From assembly GCF_019345465.1 (NCBI RefSeq), contig NZ_JAHKRC010000015.1, positions 62,001-126,000 on the forward strand: a stretch of 64,000 nucleotides of DNA, read 5' to 3'. Below are positions 7,503 to 16,218 of the stretch, one piece after another. The position numbers were made by a program, and so were the translations under genes. The notes beneath the pieces were generated by a model. It saw only the letters and a program-made list of their open reading frames with translations. It did not search any database and was not told the DNA's origin. Source of the stretch: Pseudomonas sp. NKUCC02_KPG (GTDB lineage: Bacteria > Pseudomonadota > Gammaproteobacteria > Pseudomonadales > Pseudomonadaceae). Positions within the stretch are counted from its first letter, which is position 1; each line of letters opens with the position of its first letter.

Positions 7503-8321
7503 ATGAGCAAAACGCGTATTGCCTTTATCGGCGCCGGCAACATGGCTTCCAGCCTGATCGGCGGCCTGTTGGCCAAAGGTCTGGATGCAGCACAGATCCG
7601 CGCCAGCGATCCCGGTGCCGAGACCCGGGCCAAAGTGGCCGCCGAGCACGGTGTCGAGCTGTTTGCCGATAACGCCCAAGCCATTCAAGACGCCGATGTG
7701 ATTGTGATCGCAGTCAAGCCACAGGCCATGAAAGCCGTGTGCCAGGACCTGCGCCCGCACCTCTTGCCCCATCAGTTGCTGGTATCGATTGCCGCAGGCA
7801 TTACCTGCGCCAGCCTCTTCAACTGGCTGGGCAACCAACCGCTGGTACGCTGCATGCCCAACACCCCGGCGCTGCTGGGCAAAGGCGTGAGCGGCCTGTA
7901 CGCCACCGCCGGCGTCAGCGCCGAGCAACGCCAGCTGGCCGAGCAACTGTTGAGCGCCGTGGGCATTGTGGTGTGGGTTGATACCGAAGCGCAGATCGAT
8001 GCCGTGACCGCCGTGTCCGGCAGTGGTCCTGCGTACTTCTTCTTGCTGATCGAAGCCATGACCGAGGCTGGCGTCAAGCTCGGCCTGCCCCGCGAAGTCG
8101 CCAAGCAGCTTGCCGAGCAGACCGCCCTGGGCGCCGCGCACATGGCCGTGGGCAGCGATGTCGACGCCGCCGAACTGCGCCGCCGCGTGACTTCGCCAGC
8201 CGGCACCACCGAAGCTGCAATCAAATCATTCCAGGCCGACGGCTTCGCAGCCTCGGTCGAAAAAGCATTGAGTGCCGCCGCGCACCGCTCGGCCGAAATG
8301 GCCGAACAACTGGGTCAATAA
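7503..8321 (+). CDS. proC: pyrroline-5-carboxylate reductase
   Basis: 272 residues; the last step of proline synthesis, reducing 1-pyrroline-5-carboxylate with NAD(P)H. The N-terminal Rossmann motif is 'IAFIGAGNMASSLIGGL'. The C-terminal helical dimer domain has the signature 'SGSGPAYFFLLIEAM' and 'RRRVTSPAGTTEAAI'. An AAGGA ribosome-binding site precedes the ATG. It is followed after seven bases by yggT. Confidence 0.96.
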   Translation: MSKTRIAFIGAGNMASSLIGGLLAKGLDAAQIRASDPGAETRAKVAAEHGVELFADNAQAIQDADVIVIAVKPQAMKAVCQDLRPHLLPHQLLVSIAAGITCASLFNWLGNQPLVRCMPNTPALLGKGVSGLYATAGVSAEQRQLAEQLLSAVGIVVWVDTEAQIDAVTAVSGSGPAYFFLLIEAMTEAGVKLGLPREVAKQLAEQTALGAAHMAVGSDVDAAELRRRVTSPAGTTEAAIKSFQADGFAASVEKALSAAAHRSAEMAEQLGQ

Positions 8322-8331
8322 GGAGCACATG

Positions 8332-8919
8332 ATGTCAGGACTAAATGGCGCAGCCATTTTCGTAATTCAAACCCTGGGTAGCCTCTACCTGCTGATCGTA
8401 CTGCTGCGGTTCATCCTGCAGCTGGTGCGCGCCAACTTCTACAACCCGCTGTGCCAGTTCACGGTCAAGGCCACCCAGCCTTTGCTCAAGCCTCTGCGCC
8501 GGGTGATTCCAAGCCTGTTCGGCCTGGACATGTCGTCCCTGGTACTGGCTATCGTCGTGCAGATGGTGATTTTCGCCGTGGTACTGACGCTCAGCTACAT
8601 GTCGTTCAACGTGCTGGGCCTGCTGCTGTGGGCGATCATTGGCGTGACCGCACTGTTTTTGAAGGTGTTCTTCTTCGCCATGATCATCAGCGTGATCCTG
8701 TCGTGGGTTGCACCGGGCAGCACCAGCCCGGGCGCTGAACTGGTCAACCAGATCACCGAACCTGCACTGGCACCGTTTCGCCGCTTCCTGCCAAGCATGG
8801 GCGGCCTGGATATCTCGCCGATCCTGGCGTTCATGGTCATCCAGTTGGTCCAGAGCTACGTGATCCCGCCATTGGCGATGTACGTCGGCATGCCGGTCGT
8901 GTTGTTCGGCCTGATCTGA
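8332..8919 (+). CDS. yggT: YggT family integral membrane protein
   Basis: 195 residues with two copies of a two-helix YggT unit ('LYLLIVLLRFILQLVRANFY' in the first, 'FFFAMIISVILSWV' in the second), giving four or more membrane spans. The start is one of two adjacent ATGs (8329 or 8332); the second has the better spacing to AGGAG at 8321-8325. The molecular role is unclear; the family has been linked to osmotic/ion homeostasis and cell division. It overlaps yggU by one base (TGATG). Confidence 0.9.
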   Translation: MSGLNGAAIFVIQTLGSLYLLIVLLRFILQLVRANFYNPLCQFTVKATQPLLKPLRRVIPSLFGLDMSSLVLAIVVQMVIFAVVLTLSYMSFNVLGLLLWAIIGVTALFLKVFFFAMIISVILSWVAPGSTSPGAELVNQITEPALAPFRRFLPSMGGLDISPILAFMVIQLVQSYVIPPLAMYVGMPVVLFGLI

Positions 8920-9209
8920 TGAGCTACTTCCGTTGGGACGGCGAGGACCTGATTCTCGACTGTCACCTGCAACCCAAGGCCAGCAGCGACGAGTTCGCTG
9001 GCTTGCACGGTGATCGTCTGAAAATCCGCCTCACTGCCCCGCCGGTAGAAGGCAAGGCCAATGCCCACCTGATGGCTTTTCTGGCCAAGGCGTTTGGCAT
9101 CTCCAAAAGCCAGGTAAGCCTGATCAGCGGCGAACTGAACCGTCAGAAACGGGTGCGCTTGCACGGCCCGAAAAAACTGCCGGACCTGCCGGGGCTGGCC
9201 AGGCCATGA
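8919..9209 (+). CDS. yggU: YggU family (DUF167) protein
   Basis: 96 residues of the UPF0235/DUF167 family, seen in 'HLQPKASSDEF', 'IRLTAPPVEGKANAHL' and 'ISGELNRQKRVRL'. Function unknown. Its ATG overlaps the yggT stop, completing the yggS-proC-yggT-yggU unit. Confidence 0.92.
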   Translation: MSYFRWDGEDLILDCHLQPKASSDEFAGLHGDRLKIRLTAPPVEGKANAHLMAFLAKAFGISKSQVSLISGELNRQKRVRLHGPKKLPDLPGLARP

Positions 9210-9219
9210 GCCAAAATTT

Positions 9220-9311
9220 GTAGTCGCTGCCGCAGGCTGCGAAGAGTTGCGTAGCGACTCGTTGTCCAGGGGGCGCCCACGATCCCCTTCGCAGCCTGCG
9301 GCAGCGACTAC
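9220..9311. repeat. REP-type inverted repeat pair (gtagtcgctgccg family)
   Basis: gtagtcgctgccgcaggctg at 9220 and its complement ending at 9311 flank a 45-base centre containing tgcgtagcgactcg. It lies between yggU and metX and could stop yggU transcripts. Confidence 0.85.
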
Positions 9312-9384
9312 AGGTTTGGGTCAGCTCATAAAATCAGCCCAGACCATTGCTTGCTGCTGGGTCCCCCGCTCATTAGACTTACGC

Positions 9385-9398
9385 CTCATTTAAATGAG
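9385..9398. promoter_or_regulatory. 14-base perfect palindrome before metX
   Basis: CTCATTTAAATGAG is a perfect palindrome ending 10 bases before the metX ATG. Its place, overlapping where the ribosome-binding region begins, makes an operator or small mRNA hairpin possible. It does not match a MetJ box (AGACGTCT repeats). No regulator can be assigned. Confidence 0.3.
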
Positions 9399-9408
9399 AG
9401 CAGGGTCG

Positions 9409-10548
9409 ATGCCAGCTGCCTTTCCCCCCGATTCCGTTGGTCTGGTTGTGCCGCAAACGGCGCACTTCAACGAGCCCCTGGCGTTAGCCTGCGGCCGCTC
9501 GCTACCTGCCTACGACCTGATTTACGAAACCTACGGCCAGCTCAATGCCACCGCCAGCAATGCGGTACTGATCTGTCATGCGCTGTCAGGGCACCATCAT
9601 GCGGCGGGCTATCACAGCGCCGATGATCGCAAGCCCGGCTGGTGGGACAGTTGCATCGGTCCCGGCAAGCCAATCGACACCAACAAGTTCTTCGTCGTCA
9701 GCCTGAACAATCTGGGCGGCTGCAACGGCTCTACCGGCCCCAGCAGCACCAACCCCGAAACCGGTCGCCCGTTTGGCGCCGAGTTCCCGGTATTGACCGT
9801 CGAAGACTGGGTCCACAGCCAGGCACGTCTGGCCGACCGGCTGGGCATCTACCAGTGGGCCGCCGTGATCGGTGGCAGCCTGGGCGGCATGCAGGCGCTC
9901 CAGTGGAGCATCAGCTACCCGGATCGCCTGCGCCATTGTCTGGCGATTGCCTCGGCACCCAAATTGTCTGCGCAAAACATCGCGTTCAACGAAGTCGCCC
10001 GCCAGGCCATCCTCACCGACCCCGAGTTCCACGGCGGTTCGTTCCAGGAAAAAGGCGTAATCCCCAAGCGCGGCCTGATGCTGGCACGCATGGTAGGGCA
10101 CATCACTTATCTGTCCGATGACTCGATGGGTGAAAAATTCGGCCGTGGCCTGAAAAACGAAAACCTCAACTACGACTTCCACAGCGTCGAGTTCCAGGTC
10201 GAGAGTTACCTGCGTTATCAGGGTGAAGAGTTCTCCGGGCGTTTCGACGCCAATACCTACCTGCTGATGACCAAGGCGCTGGACTACTTCGACCCCGCGG
10301 CCAATTTCGACGACGACCTGGCCAAAACCTTTGCCGGTGCCAAGGCGCGCTTTTGCGTGATGTCGTTCACCACCGACTGGCGCTTCTCGCCGGCCCGTTC
10401 GCGGGAGCTGGTGGATGCCCTGATGGCCGCGAAAAAAGACGTGTGCTATCTGGAAATCGACGCTCCGCAGGGCCATGACGCCTTCCTGATCCCGATTCCG
10501 CGCTACCTGCAAGCCTTCAGCAACTACATGAACCGAATAGAACTGTGA
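9409..10548 (+). CDS. metX: homoserine O-acyltransferase MetX (succinyltransferase in Pseudomonas)
   Basis: 379 residues, alpha/beta-hydrolase fold. The nucleophile elbow is 'GGSLGGMQAL' with Ser157; the catalytic His lies in 'PQGHDAFLIP' near the C terminus. In Pseudomonas the family member uses succinyl-CoA despite its MetX ancestry, giving O-succinylhomoserine for methionine synthesis. The in-frame ATG at 9394 would add five residues, but known MetX proteins begin at the position of 9409. metW follows after seven bases; the pair is functionally linked in Pseudomonas. Confidence 0.95.
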   Translation: MPAAFPPDSVGLVVPQTAHFNEPLALACGRSLPAYDLIYETYGQLNATASNAVLICHALSGHHHAAGYHSADDRKPGWWDSCIGPGKPIDTNKFFVVSLNNLGGCNGSTGPSSTNPETGRPFGAEFPVLTVEDWVHSQARLADRLGIYQWAAVIGGSLGGMQALQWSISYPDRLRHCLAIASAPKLSAQNIAFNEVARQAILTDPEFHGGSFQEKGVIPKRGLMLARMVGHITYLSDDSMGEKFGRGLKNENLNYDFHSVEFQVESYLRYQGEEFSGRFDANTYLLMTKALDYFDPAANFDDDLAKTFAGAKARFCVMSFTTDWRFSPARSRELVDALMAAKKDVCYLEIDAPQGHDAFLIPIPRYLQAFSNYMNRIEL

Positions 10549-10555
10549 GAACGCC

Positions 10556-11176
10556 ATGAGAGCCGACCTGGAAATCATCCAAGACTGGATCCCCGCCGGC
10601 AGCCGCGTGCTCGACCTCGGTTGTGGTGATGGTGAGCTGCTGAGCTGGCTGCGCGACAACAAACAAGTCACCGGCTACGGCCTGGAAAACGACCCGGACA
10701 ATATCGCCGAGTGCGTTGCCAAGGGCATCAACGTCATCGAGCAAGACCTCGACAAAGGCCTGGGCAACTTCGCCAGCAACAGTTTCGACATCGTGGTCAT
10801 GACTCAGGCGCTGCAAGCCGTGCATTACCCCGACCGGATCCTCGACGAGATGCTGCGTGTGGGTCGCCAATGCATCATCACCTTCCCCAACTTCGGCCAC
10901 TGGCGCTGCCGCTGGTACCTGGCCAGCAAGGGACGGATGCCGGTTTCCGACTTTCTGCCCTACACCTGGTACAACACGCCGAACATCCACTTCTGCACCT
11001 TCGAAGACTTCGAAGCGCTGTGCCGTGGTCGTGAAGCCCGGGTGATCAACCGTCTTGCCGTGGATCAACAACACCGACACGGGTGGGCAAGCAAGATATG
11101 GCCTAACCTGTTGGGCGAGATTGGCATTTATCGTGTCAGCAGCCCTGGCCTTCAAGATCATCAGGTCGCGGTCTAA
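10556..11176 (+). CDS. metW: methionine biosynthesis protein MetW (SAM-methyltransferase fold)
   Basis: 206 residues with methyltransferase motif I 'VLDLGCGDGELLSWL' and the family signature 'ITFPNFGHWRCRWYL'. MetW is required with MetX for homoserine acylation in several proteobacteria; the exact biochemical role is not settled. It is seven bases downstream of metX, in the same operon. Confidence 0.95.
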   Translation: MRADLEIIQDWIPAGSRVLDLGCGDGELLSWLRDNKQVTGYGLENDPDNIAECVAKGINVIEQDLDKGLGNFASNSFDIVVMTQALQAVHYPDRILDEMLRVGRQCIITFPNFGHWRCRWYLASKGRMPVSDFLPYTWYNTPNIHFCTFEDFEALCRGREARVINRLAVDQQHRHGWASKIWPNLLGEIGIYRVSSPGLQDHQVAV

Positions 11177-11201
11177 ACCAGCAAGTTCAAGGAGAGTGAC
11201 A

Positions 11202-11639
11202 ATGGGTCGTATTGGATTACTACTGCTTTCAATGTGTTTTGGCATGCAGGCGTTTGCCGGTGACGGCACCTCTGCCCAGCGTCAGCAGACGTTTGGCGAC
11301 ACAACGGTGTATTACAACGCGTTCCCGTCGACTTTCCTGACGCCGGACATCGCCAACGAATTTCAAGTCACCCGCAGCAAAACCAATGCGGTCCTGAACA
11401 TCACCCTGAACAAGGGCGGCAAAAACATTGCCGCCAACGTTCAGGGCACGGTCCAGAGTGGCGACGCCAAACCGACACCGCTGACGTTCCGGCAGGTGGG
11501 CAAGAACGGCGAAATCAACTATCTGGCCCAGTTCCCGGTAGCCGGACCGCAAACCTTCACCTTCAAGGTGGATGTGAAGGCTGGCGGCGCAACCTCTGAA
11601 ACCATCCAATTTTCTCAAATGGTCGCTCCAATCGAATGA
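11202..11639 (+). CDS. DUF4426 domain-containing secreted protein
   Basis: 145 residues with an N-terminal signal peptide ('GLLLLSMCFGMQAFA', cleavage after about residue 18) and a single beta-rich domain. A GGAG ribosome-binding site at 11191 fixes the start at 11202 and excludes the longer open frame that overlaps metW. Its stop overlaps rdgB. DUF4426 proteins have no known function; the location between metW and rdgB is conserved in Pseudomonas. Confidence 0.88.
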   Translation: MGRIGLLLLSMCFGMQAFAGDGTSAQRQQTFGDTTVYYNAFPSTFLTPDIANEFQVTRSKTNAVLNITLNKGGKNIAANVQGTVQSGDAKPTPLTFRQVGKNGEINYLAQFPVAGPQTFTFKVDVKAGGATSETIQFSQMVAPIE

Positions 11640-12232
11640 TGAACCTCACGCAACTGGTACTGGCTAGCCACAACGCCGGCAAACTCAAAGAACTTCAGGC
11701 CATGCTCGGCGAGTCGGTGCAGTTGCGCTCGATTGGAGAGTTCAGCAGCGTCGAACCGGATGAGACCGGTTTGTCGTTTGTTGAAAACGCGATTCTCAAA
11801 GCCCGCAATGCGGCGCGCATCTCGGGTTTGCCGGCACTGGCCGACGATTCGGGGCTGGCGGTGGACTTTCTCGGTGGCGCGCCGGGCATCTATTCGGCGC
11901 GTTACGCTGACGGCCAAGGTGACGCGGCGAACAACGCCAAGCTGCTGGACGCCCTCAAGGACGTGCCTGAAGCCGAGCGCGGCGCACAGTTTGTCTGCGT
12001 GCTGGCGCTGGTGCGCCACGCCGATGATCCGCTGCCGATTATCTGCGAAGGCTTGTGGCACGGGCGCATCCTGCCTGTGGCCAGTGGCGAACACGGTTTT
12101 GGCTATGACCCGCTGTTCTGGGTCCCGGAGCGCAACTGCTCCAGCGCCGAACTCAGCCCGATCGAGAAAAACCAGCTGAGCCATCGTGCCCGGGCCATGG
12201 TTCTTCTGCGTCAGCGTTTGGGCCTGAAATGA
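11636..12232 (+). CDS. rdgB: XTP/dITP diphosphatase (RdgB/HAM1)
   Basis: 198 residues. It removes non-canonical purine triphosphates (ITP, XTP, dITP), protecting DNA and RNA. Visible signatures are 'LVLASHNAGKLKELQAML' at the N terminus, 'LADDSGLAVDFLGGAPGIYS' and 'GFGYDPLFWVPE'. The start codon (11636 or the adjacent ATG at 11639) overlaps the stop of the preceding gene, and its stop overlaps the hemW start. Confidence 0.95.
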   Translation: MMNLTQLVLASHNAGKLKELQAMLGESVQLRSIGEFSSVEPDETGLSFVENAILKARNAARISGLPALADDSGLAVDFLGGAPGIYSARYADGQGDAANNAKLLDALKDVPEAERGAQFVCVLALVRHADDPLPIICEGLWHGRILPVASGEHGFGYDPLFWVPERNCSSAELSPIEKNQLSHRARAMVLLRQRLGLK

Positions 12233-13443
12233 CCCACGACACACCTCCACAGCCGCTCTATCTGGGCGCGGCTGGCTTTACCCAGCAGGCGCCACGCGCG
12301 CCGCTGAGCCAATTGCCACCCCTGTCGCTGTACATCCATATCCCGTGGTGCGTGCGCAAATGCCCGTACTGCGACTTCAACTCCCACACCGCAAGCCCGG
12401 TGCTGCCCGAAGACGAGTACGTCGACGCGCTGCTGGCCGATCTTGATCAGGACCTGCATGCCGTCTATGGCCGTGAGCTGAGCTCGATATTTTTCGGCGG
12501 CGGCACACCCAGCCTGTTCAGCGCGCAATCCCTGGGGCGCTTGCTCAAGGGTGTTGAAGCGCGTACCCCGTTTGCCAGCGATATCGAAATCACCCTGGAA
12601 GCCAACCCCGGTACGTTCGAGCAGGAAAAGTTCGTGGCCTACCGCCAACTGGGGATCAATCGCCTGTCGATTGGTATCCAGAGCTTCCAGCAAGAAAAAC
12701 TGCAGGCCCTGGGCCGCATCCACAACGGTGACGAGGCCGTGCGTGCCGCCGGGATGGCGCGTCAGGCGGGCTTTGACAATTTCAACCTGGACTTGATGCA
12801 CGGCTTGCCCGATCAGTCGCTGGAAGACGCCCTGGGCGACCTGCGCCAGGCGATCGCACTCAAGCCGACCCACCTGTCGTGGTATCAACTGACACTGGAA
12901 CCCAATACCGTGTTCTGGAACCAGCCGCCGGTTCTGCCTGAAGACGACACCTTGTGGGATATTCAGGAAGCCGGCCAGGCACTGCTCGCCGAACACGGCT
13001 ACGCCCAGTACGAAGTTTCGGCTTATGCCCAGCCCGGTCGTGCGGCGCGGCATAACCTCAACTACTGGAGCTTTGGCGACTTTATCGGCATCGGCGCCGG
13101 AGCCCACGGCAAATTGAGCCATCCCGATGGCCGTATCGTACGCACCTGGAAAACCCGCCTGCCGAAGGACTACCTGAATCCAGCTAAAAACTTTCAAGCA
13201 GGCGAGAAAACTCTTACAGCCGAAGAGCTACCTTTCGAGTTTCTAATGAACGCCTTGCGCCTGACCGATGGCGTCGACTCGGTGCTCTACCCTCAGCGCA
13301 CCGGGTTGCCCCTGGAAAGCCTGAGCATTGGACGTAAAGAAGCCGAACAAAGTGGCTTATTGCAGGTCGAACCGTCACGCCTGGCGGCAACCGCCCGGGG
13401 CCAGCTGTTTCTCAACGACTTGTTGCAGCACTTTTTGACCTAA
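12229..13443 (+). CDS. hemW: radical SAM family heme chaperone HemW
   Basis: 404 residues. The radical-SAM cluster motif is C41-VRK-C45-PY-C48 in 'IPWCVRKCPYCDF'. HemW binds heme and inserts it into membrane respiratory proteins; it was long annotated as an oxygen-independent coproporphyrinogen oxidase, but the HemW subgroup lacks that activity. 'FFGGGTPSLF' and 'IGIQSF' are further family marks. It is translationally coupled to rdgB, in the rdgB-hemW order conserved in gammaproteobacteria. Confidence 0.94.
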   Translation: MTHDTPPQPLYLGAAGFTQQAPRAPLSQLPPLSLYIHIPWCVRKCPYCDFNSHTASPVLPEDEYVDALLADLDQDLHAVYGRELSSIFFGGGTPSLFSAQSLGRLLKGVEARTPFASDIEITLEANPGTFEQEKFVAYRQLGINRLSIGIQSFQQEKLQALGRIHNGDEAVRAAGMARQAGFDNFNLDLMHGLPDQSLEDALGDLRQAIALKPTHLSWYQLTLEPNTVFWNQPPVLPEDDTLWDIQEAGQALLAEHGYAQYEVSAYAQPGRAARHNLNYWSFGDFIGIGAGAHGKLSHPDGRIVRTWKTRLPKDYLNPAKNFQAGEKTLTAEELPFEFLMNALRLTDGVDSVLYPQRTGLPLESLSIGRKEAEQSGLLQVEPSRLAATARGQLFLNDLLQHFLT

Positions 13444-13452
13444 GGAACTCGA

Positions 13453-13779
13453 ATGGACTTGGTACTTGACCTGCTTGCCACCGTATCGCGCTGGAGCCGC
13501 AGCCATCTCTCGGAGATCGCTCTGGCATTGATTGGCTGTGTGCTGGTGCTGTTTGGTGCCGACTTCAAGGGCTGGGTCGAACAACGTCTGGGCAGCATCG
13601 CCGGCGCCTTGCGCGTTCCGCTGATGGCCTTGCTGTGCCTGATCGGCAGCGGCGCTGCGTTGATCTATGCCACGCCGTGGGTAGAGCGCGGATTGAGCCA
13701 GTTCAACAACTACAGCCTGGCGCCGGTGTTGTTGGTGGTGCTGGTGTTGATCGGGGTTGTGGCGGATCGACGGGGGTAG
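13453..13779 (+). CDS. DUF3392 family small membrane protein
   Basis: 108 residues with three hydrophobic segments (about residues 20-40, 55-73 and 88-105) and an N-terminal 'LATVSRWSRSHLSEIA' typical of DUF3392. It begins nine bases after hemW with AAGGA before the ATG. Function unknown. Confidence 0.85.
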   Translation: MDLVLDLLATVSRWSRSHLSEIALALIGCVLVLFGADFKGWVEQRLGSIAGALRVPLMALLCLIGSGAALIYATPWVERGLSQFNNYSLAPVLLVVLVLIGVVADRRG

Positions 13780-13791
13780 ACGTACCTGACT

Positions 13792-13907
13792 GTAGTCGCT
13801 GCCGAGGCACGAGGCTGCGACCGGCGGCGAAGCCGTCGCACTTACCTCGTGGATCTTCAAAGAAACGGGTTGCTACGCAACCCTTCGCAGCCTTCGGCAG
13901 CGACTAC
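13792..13907. repeat. REP-type inverted repeat pair (gtagtcgctgccg family), overlapping trmB stop
   Basis: The left arm begins gtagtcgctgccgaggcac and the right arm ends ccttcggcagcgactac. The right end runs into trmB: the TAG stop of trmB (13904-13906 on the minus strand) is made of the terminal ctac of the repeat. It lies between convergent DUF3392 and trmB and can act as a shared terminator. Confidence 0.85.
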
Positions 13908-14626
13908 GCCAGTTTTTCGAACTTCAAATCCCACACGCCATGACCCAGACGTTCGCCGCGGCGTTCGAACTTGGTCACCGGGCGCTCAGGCGGACGCGGC
14001 ACGCAAAGGCCATCTTCAGCCAGGTTACGGTAGCCCGGCGCGACGTTCATCACTTCCAGCATGTATTCAGCGTACGGTTCCCAATCGGTAGCCATGTGCA
14101 GCACGCCACCGGCCTTGAGCTTGGAGCGCACCAGCTCGGCGAAGGACGCTTGCACGATCCGGCGCTTGTGGTGACGGCTCTTGTGCCAAGGGTCCGGGAA
14201 GAACAGCAACAGACGGTCAAGGCTGTTGTCTGCCACGCAACGGGTCAGCACTTCGATCGCATCGCAATCGTAAACCCGCAGGTTGGTCAGGCCCTGGGTC
14301 AGCACGCCATTTAACAGCGCGCCCACACCCGGGCGGTGAACCTCTACCCCGATGAAGTCCTGCTCAGGCGAAGCAGCCGCCATTTCCAGCAGGGAATGGC
14401 CCATGCCAAAGCCGATTTCGAGGGTACGCGGCGCGGAGCGGCCGAACACCTGATCAAAATCGACCGGCGCGTCAGCCAGCGGCAGTACATAGAGCGGCGT
14501 GCCTTGATCGAGGCCGCGTTGCTGGCCTTCGGTCATGCGCCCGGCGCGCATCACAAAACTCTTGATGCGGCGGTGTTGGCGATCTTCGCCTTCTTCCGGG
14601 ATTGGGGTGTCTAGTGATTCAGTCAT
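13904..14626 (-). CDS. trmB: tRNA (guanine-N7-)-methyltransferase
   Basis: 240 residues. It methylates G46 in the variable loop of tRNAs. Seen are 'LEIGFGMGHSLLEMA' (SAM motif I), 'FPDPWHKSRHHKRR' (the family signature) and 'TDWEPYAEYMLEV'. The stop codon lies in a REP repeat. It starts nine bases after thiG, so it is probably in a thiS-thiG-trmB transcript. Confidence 0.95.
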   Translation of the reverse strand: MTESLDTPIPEEGEDRQHRRIKSFVMRAGRMTEGQQRGLDQGTPLYVLPLADAPVDFDQVFGRSAPRTLEIGFGMGHSLLEMAAASPEQDFIGVEVHRPGVGALLNGVLTQGLTNLRVYDCDAIEVLTRCVADNSLDRLLLFFPDPWHKSRHHKRRIVQASFAELVRSKLKAGGVLHMATDWEPYAEYMLEVMNVAPGYRNLAEDGLCVPRPPERPVTKFERRGERLGHGVWDLKFEKLA

Positions 14627-14635
14627 CAGTGGCTC

Positions 14636-15430
14636 TTACTTGATCAGACCATCCAGCGGCGAAGAGGCGCTGGCATAGAGTTTTTTCGGCATGCGCCCGG
14701 CCAGATACGCCAGACGGCCCGCCACAATGGCGTGCTTCATGGCTTCGGCCATGATGATCGGGTGCTGGGCGTTGGCGATGGCCGAGTTCATCAGCACCGC
14801 CTCACAGCCCATTTCCATGGCAATGGTCGCGTCGGAGGCAGTACCCACACCCGCATCGACCAGCACCGGAATTTTTGCTTCTTCAAGAATGATGCGCAGG
14901 TTGTACGGATTGCAGATCCCCAAACCTGTACCAATCAGGCCAGCCAGCGGCATCACGGCAATACAGCCCATGGCTTCAAGCTCGCGGGCAATGATCGGGT
15001 CATCACTGGTGTACACCATGACGTCAAAACCGTCCTTGACCAGAATCTCGGCGGCCTTGAGGGTTTCGATGACGTTGGGGAACAGGGTCTTCTGATCTGC
15101 CAGCACTTCGAGCTTGACCAGCTTGTGGCCATCGAGCAGTTCACGGGCCAGGCGGCAGGTGCGCACGGCTTCGACCGCGTCATAGCAACCGGCGGTGTTC
15201 GGCAGGATGGTGTAGCGATCCGGCGGCAACACGTCCAGCAGGTTGGGCTCGCCCGGGTTCTGGCCGATGTTGGTGCGACGCACAGCAACAGTGACGATTT
15301 CAGCACCCGAGGCTTCGATGGCCAGGCGGGTTTCTTCAAGGTCACGGTACTTGCCGGTGCCTACCAGCAAACGCGACTGATAGGTACGGCCAGCCAGGAT
15401 AAAGGGCTTGTCGCTGCGAACGTTGCTCAT
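14636..15430 (-). CDS. thiG: thiazole synthase
   Basis: 264 residues. ThiG forms the thiazole ring of thiamine from deoxyxylulose phosphate, dehydroglycine and ThiS-thiocarboxylate. Conserved 'SRLLVGTGKYRD', 'KLEVLADQKTLFPN' and 'DAGVGTASDATIAMEMGCEA' are present. AGAGGA lies before the ATG. It follows thiS in the same strand with a 57-base gap. Confidence 0.96.
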   Translation of the reverse strand: MSNVRSDKPFILAGRTYQSRLLVGTGKYRDLEETRLAIEASGAEIVTVAVRRTNIGQNPGEPNLLDVLPPDRYTILPNTAGCYDAVEAVRTCRLARELLDGHKLVKLEVLADQKTLFPNVIETLKAAEILVKDGFDVMVYTSDDPIIARELEAMGCIAVMPLAGLIGTGLGICNPYNLRIILEEAKIPVLVDAGVGTASDATIAMEMGCEAVLMNSAIANAQHPIIMAEAMKHAIVAGRLAYLAGRMPKKLYASASSPLDGLIK

Positions 15431-15487
15431 CGGGAATCCTCTTTAATTGTGTGCACTGTGGGCCGGGCGTGAAGTGTGTGGCAAAAC

Positions 15488-15688
15488 CTAGCCGCCACCG
15501 ATGGCGTGCACCACTTCAACCTGATCGCCTGCTTTGAGTACCGTTTCGGCATGCTGGCTGCGCGGGACAATGTCCAGATTGAGCTCGACCGCGACCCGAC
15601 GGCCCGTCAGCTCCTGGCGTGCCAGCAGATCCGCGACGGTCTCGCCGTCCGGTAGTTCAAAGGATTCACCGTTCAACTGAATGAGCAT
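15488..15688 (-). CDS. thiS: sulfur carrier protein ThiS
   Basis: 66 residues with the ubiquitin-like fold and the required C-terminal Gly-Gly ('HAIGGG'), which is adenylated and thiocarboxylated to donate sulfur to ThiG. The frame is open six codons further upstream, but 'MLIQLNGESFELPDG' at 15688 matches known ThiS starts. Confidence 0.94.
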   Translation of the reverse strand: MLIQLNGESFELPDGETVADLLARQELTGRRVAVELNLDIVPRSQHAETVLKAGDQVEVVHAIGGG

Positions 15689-15768
15689 GCGCGACGCTGC
15701 CTTCATTTTAAGGGGCCAGCATTCTAGCCCGATCAGTCAGGCCGACCCAAGCCATTCATCTTGTGGTC

Positions 15769-16140
15769 TCAGCTCAGGCGCCAGGCGGCCAGCCCCAAAC
15801 ACAGCCAGCCGGCCAAAAATGCCAGGCCACCGAAGGGTGTAATGATCCCCAGCTTGCTGATGCCAGTCATGGTCAGCAGGTACAGACTGCCCGAGAACAG
15901 CACGATCCCGAGGGCGAAACAGATACCTGCCCAGGTCACCAGGCGTCCGGGCAGATGCGTGGCAAGCAATACCACGCCGAAAAGGGCCAGGGTGTGGACC
16001 AGTTGGTAGGTCACGCCTGTATGAAAAATAGCCAGATACTGCTCACTCAAGCGACCTTTCAGGCCGTGGGCGGCGAATGCGCCCAGCGCAACACCGGTAA
16101 AGCCAAAGAAAGCGGCCAGCATCAAATAAGTGCGCAGCAT
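15769..16140 (-). CDS. DUF423 domain-containing membrane protein
   Basis: 123 residues with four predicted membrane spans and the family pattern 'GAFAAHGLKGRLSEQYLAIF' and 'YQLVHTLALF'. A GGAG site precedes the ATG. Function unknown (YgdD-like). It is divergent from mtgA and upstream of thiS on the same strand. Confidence 0.9.
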   Translation of the reverse strand: MLRTYLMLAAFFGFTGVALGAFAAHGLKGRLSEQYLAIFHTGVTYQLVHTLALFGVVLLATHLPGRLVTWAGICFALGIVLFSGSLYLLTMTGISKLGIITPFGGLAFLAGWLCLGLAAWRLS

Positions 16141-16181
16141 GGGGTAACTCCAGTCAGGATCATCGAATGGCGCAGGGTCTG

Positions 16182-16187
16182 TATAAT
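16182..16187 (+). promoter_or_regulatory. candidate -10 box (TATAAT) for mtgA
   Basis: A perfect TATAAT stands 32 bases before the mtgA ATG in the DUF423-mtgA divergent gap. No convincing -35 hexamer lies 16-18 bases upstream, so the promoter is only suggested. Confidence 0.35.
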
Positions 16188-16218
16188 GGCCCGCTCAACG
16201 GGTTCGGCCAAGCCATCT

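Noticed and set aside
9220..9408. Possible SAM riboswitch or MetJ boxes before metX
   Set aside because: The gap is mostly a REP pair; no SAM-riboswitch core or AGACGTCT repeats are present.
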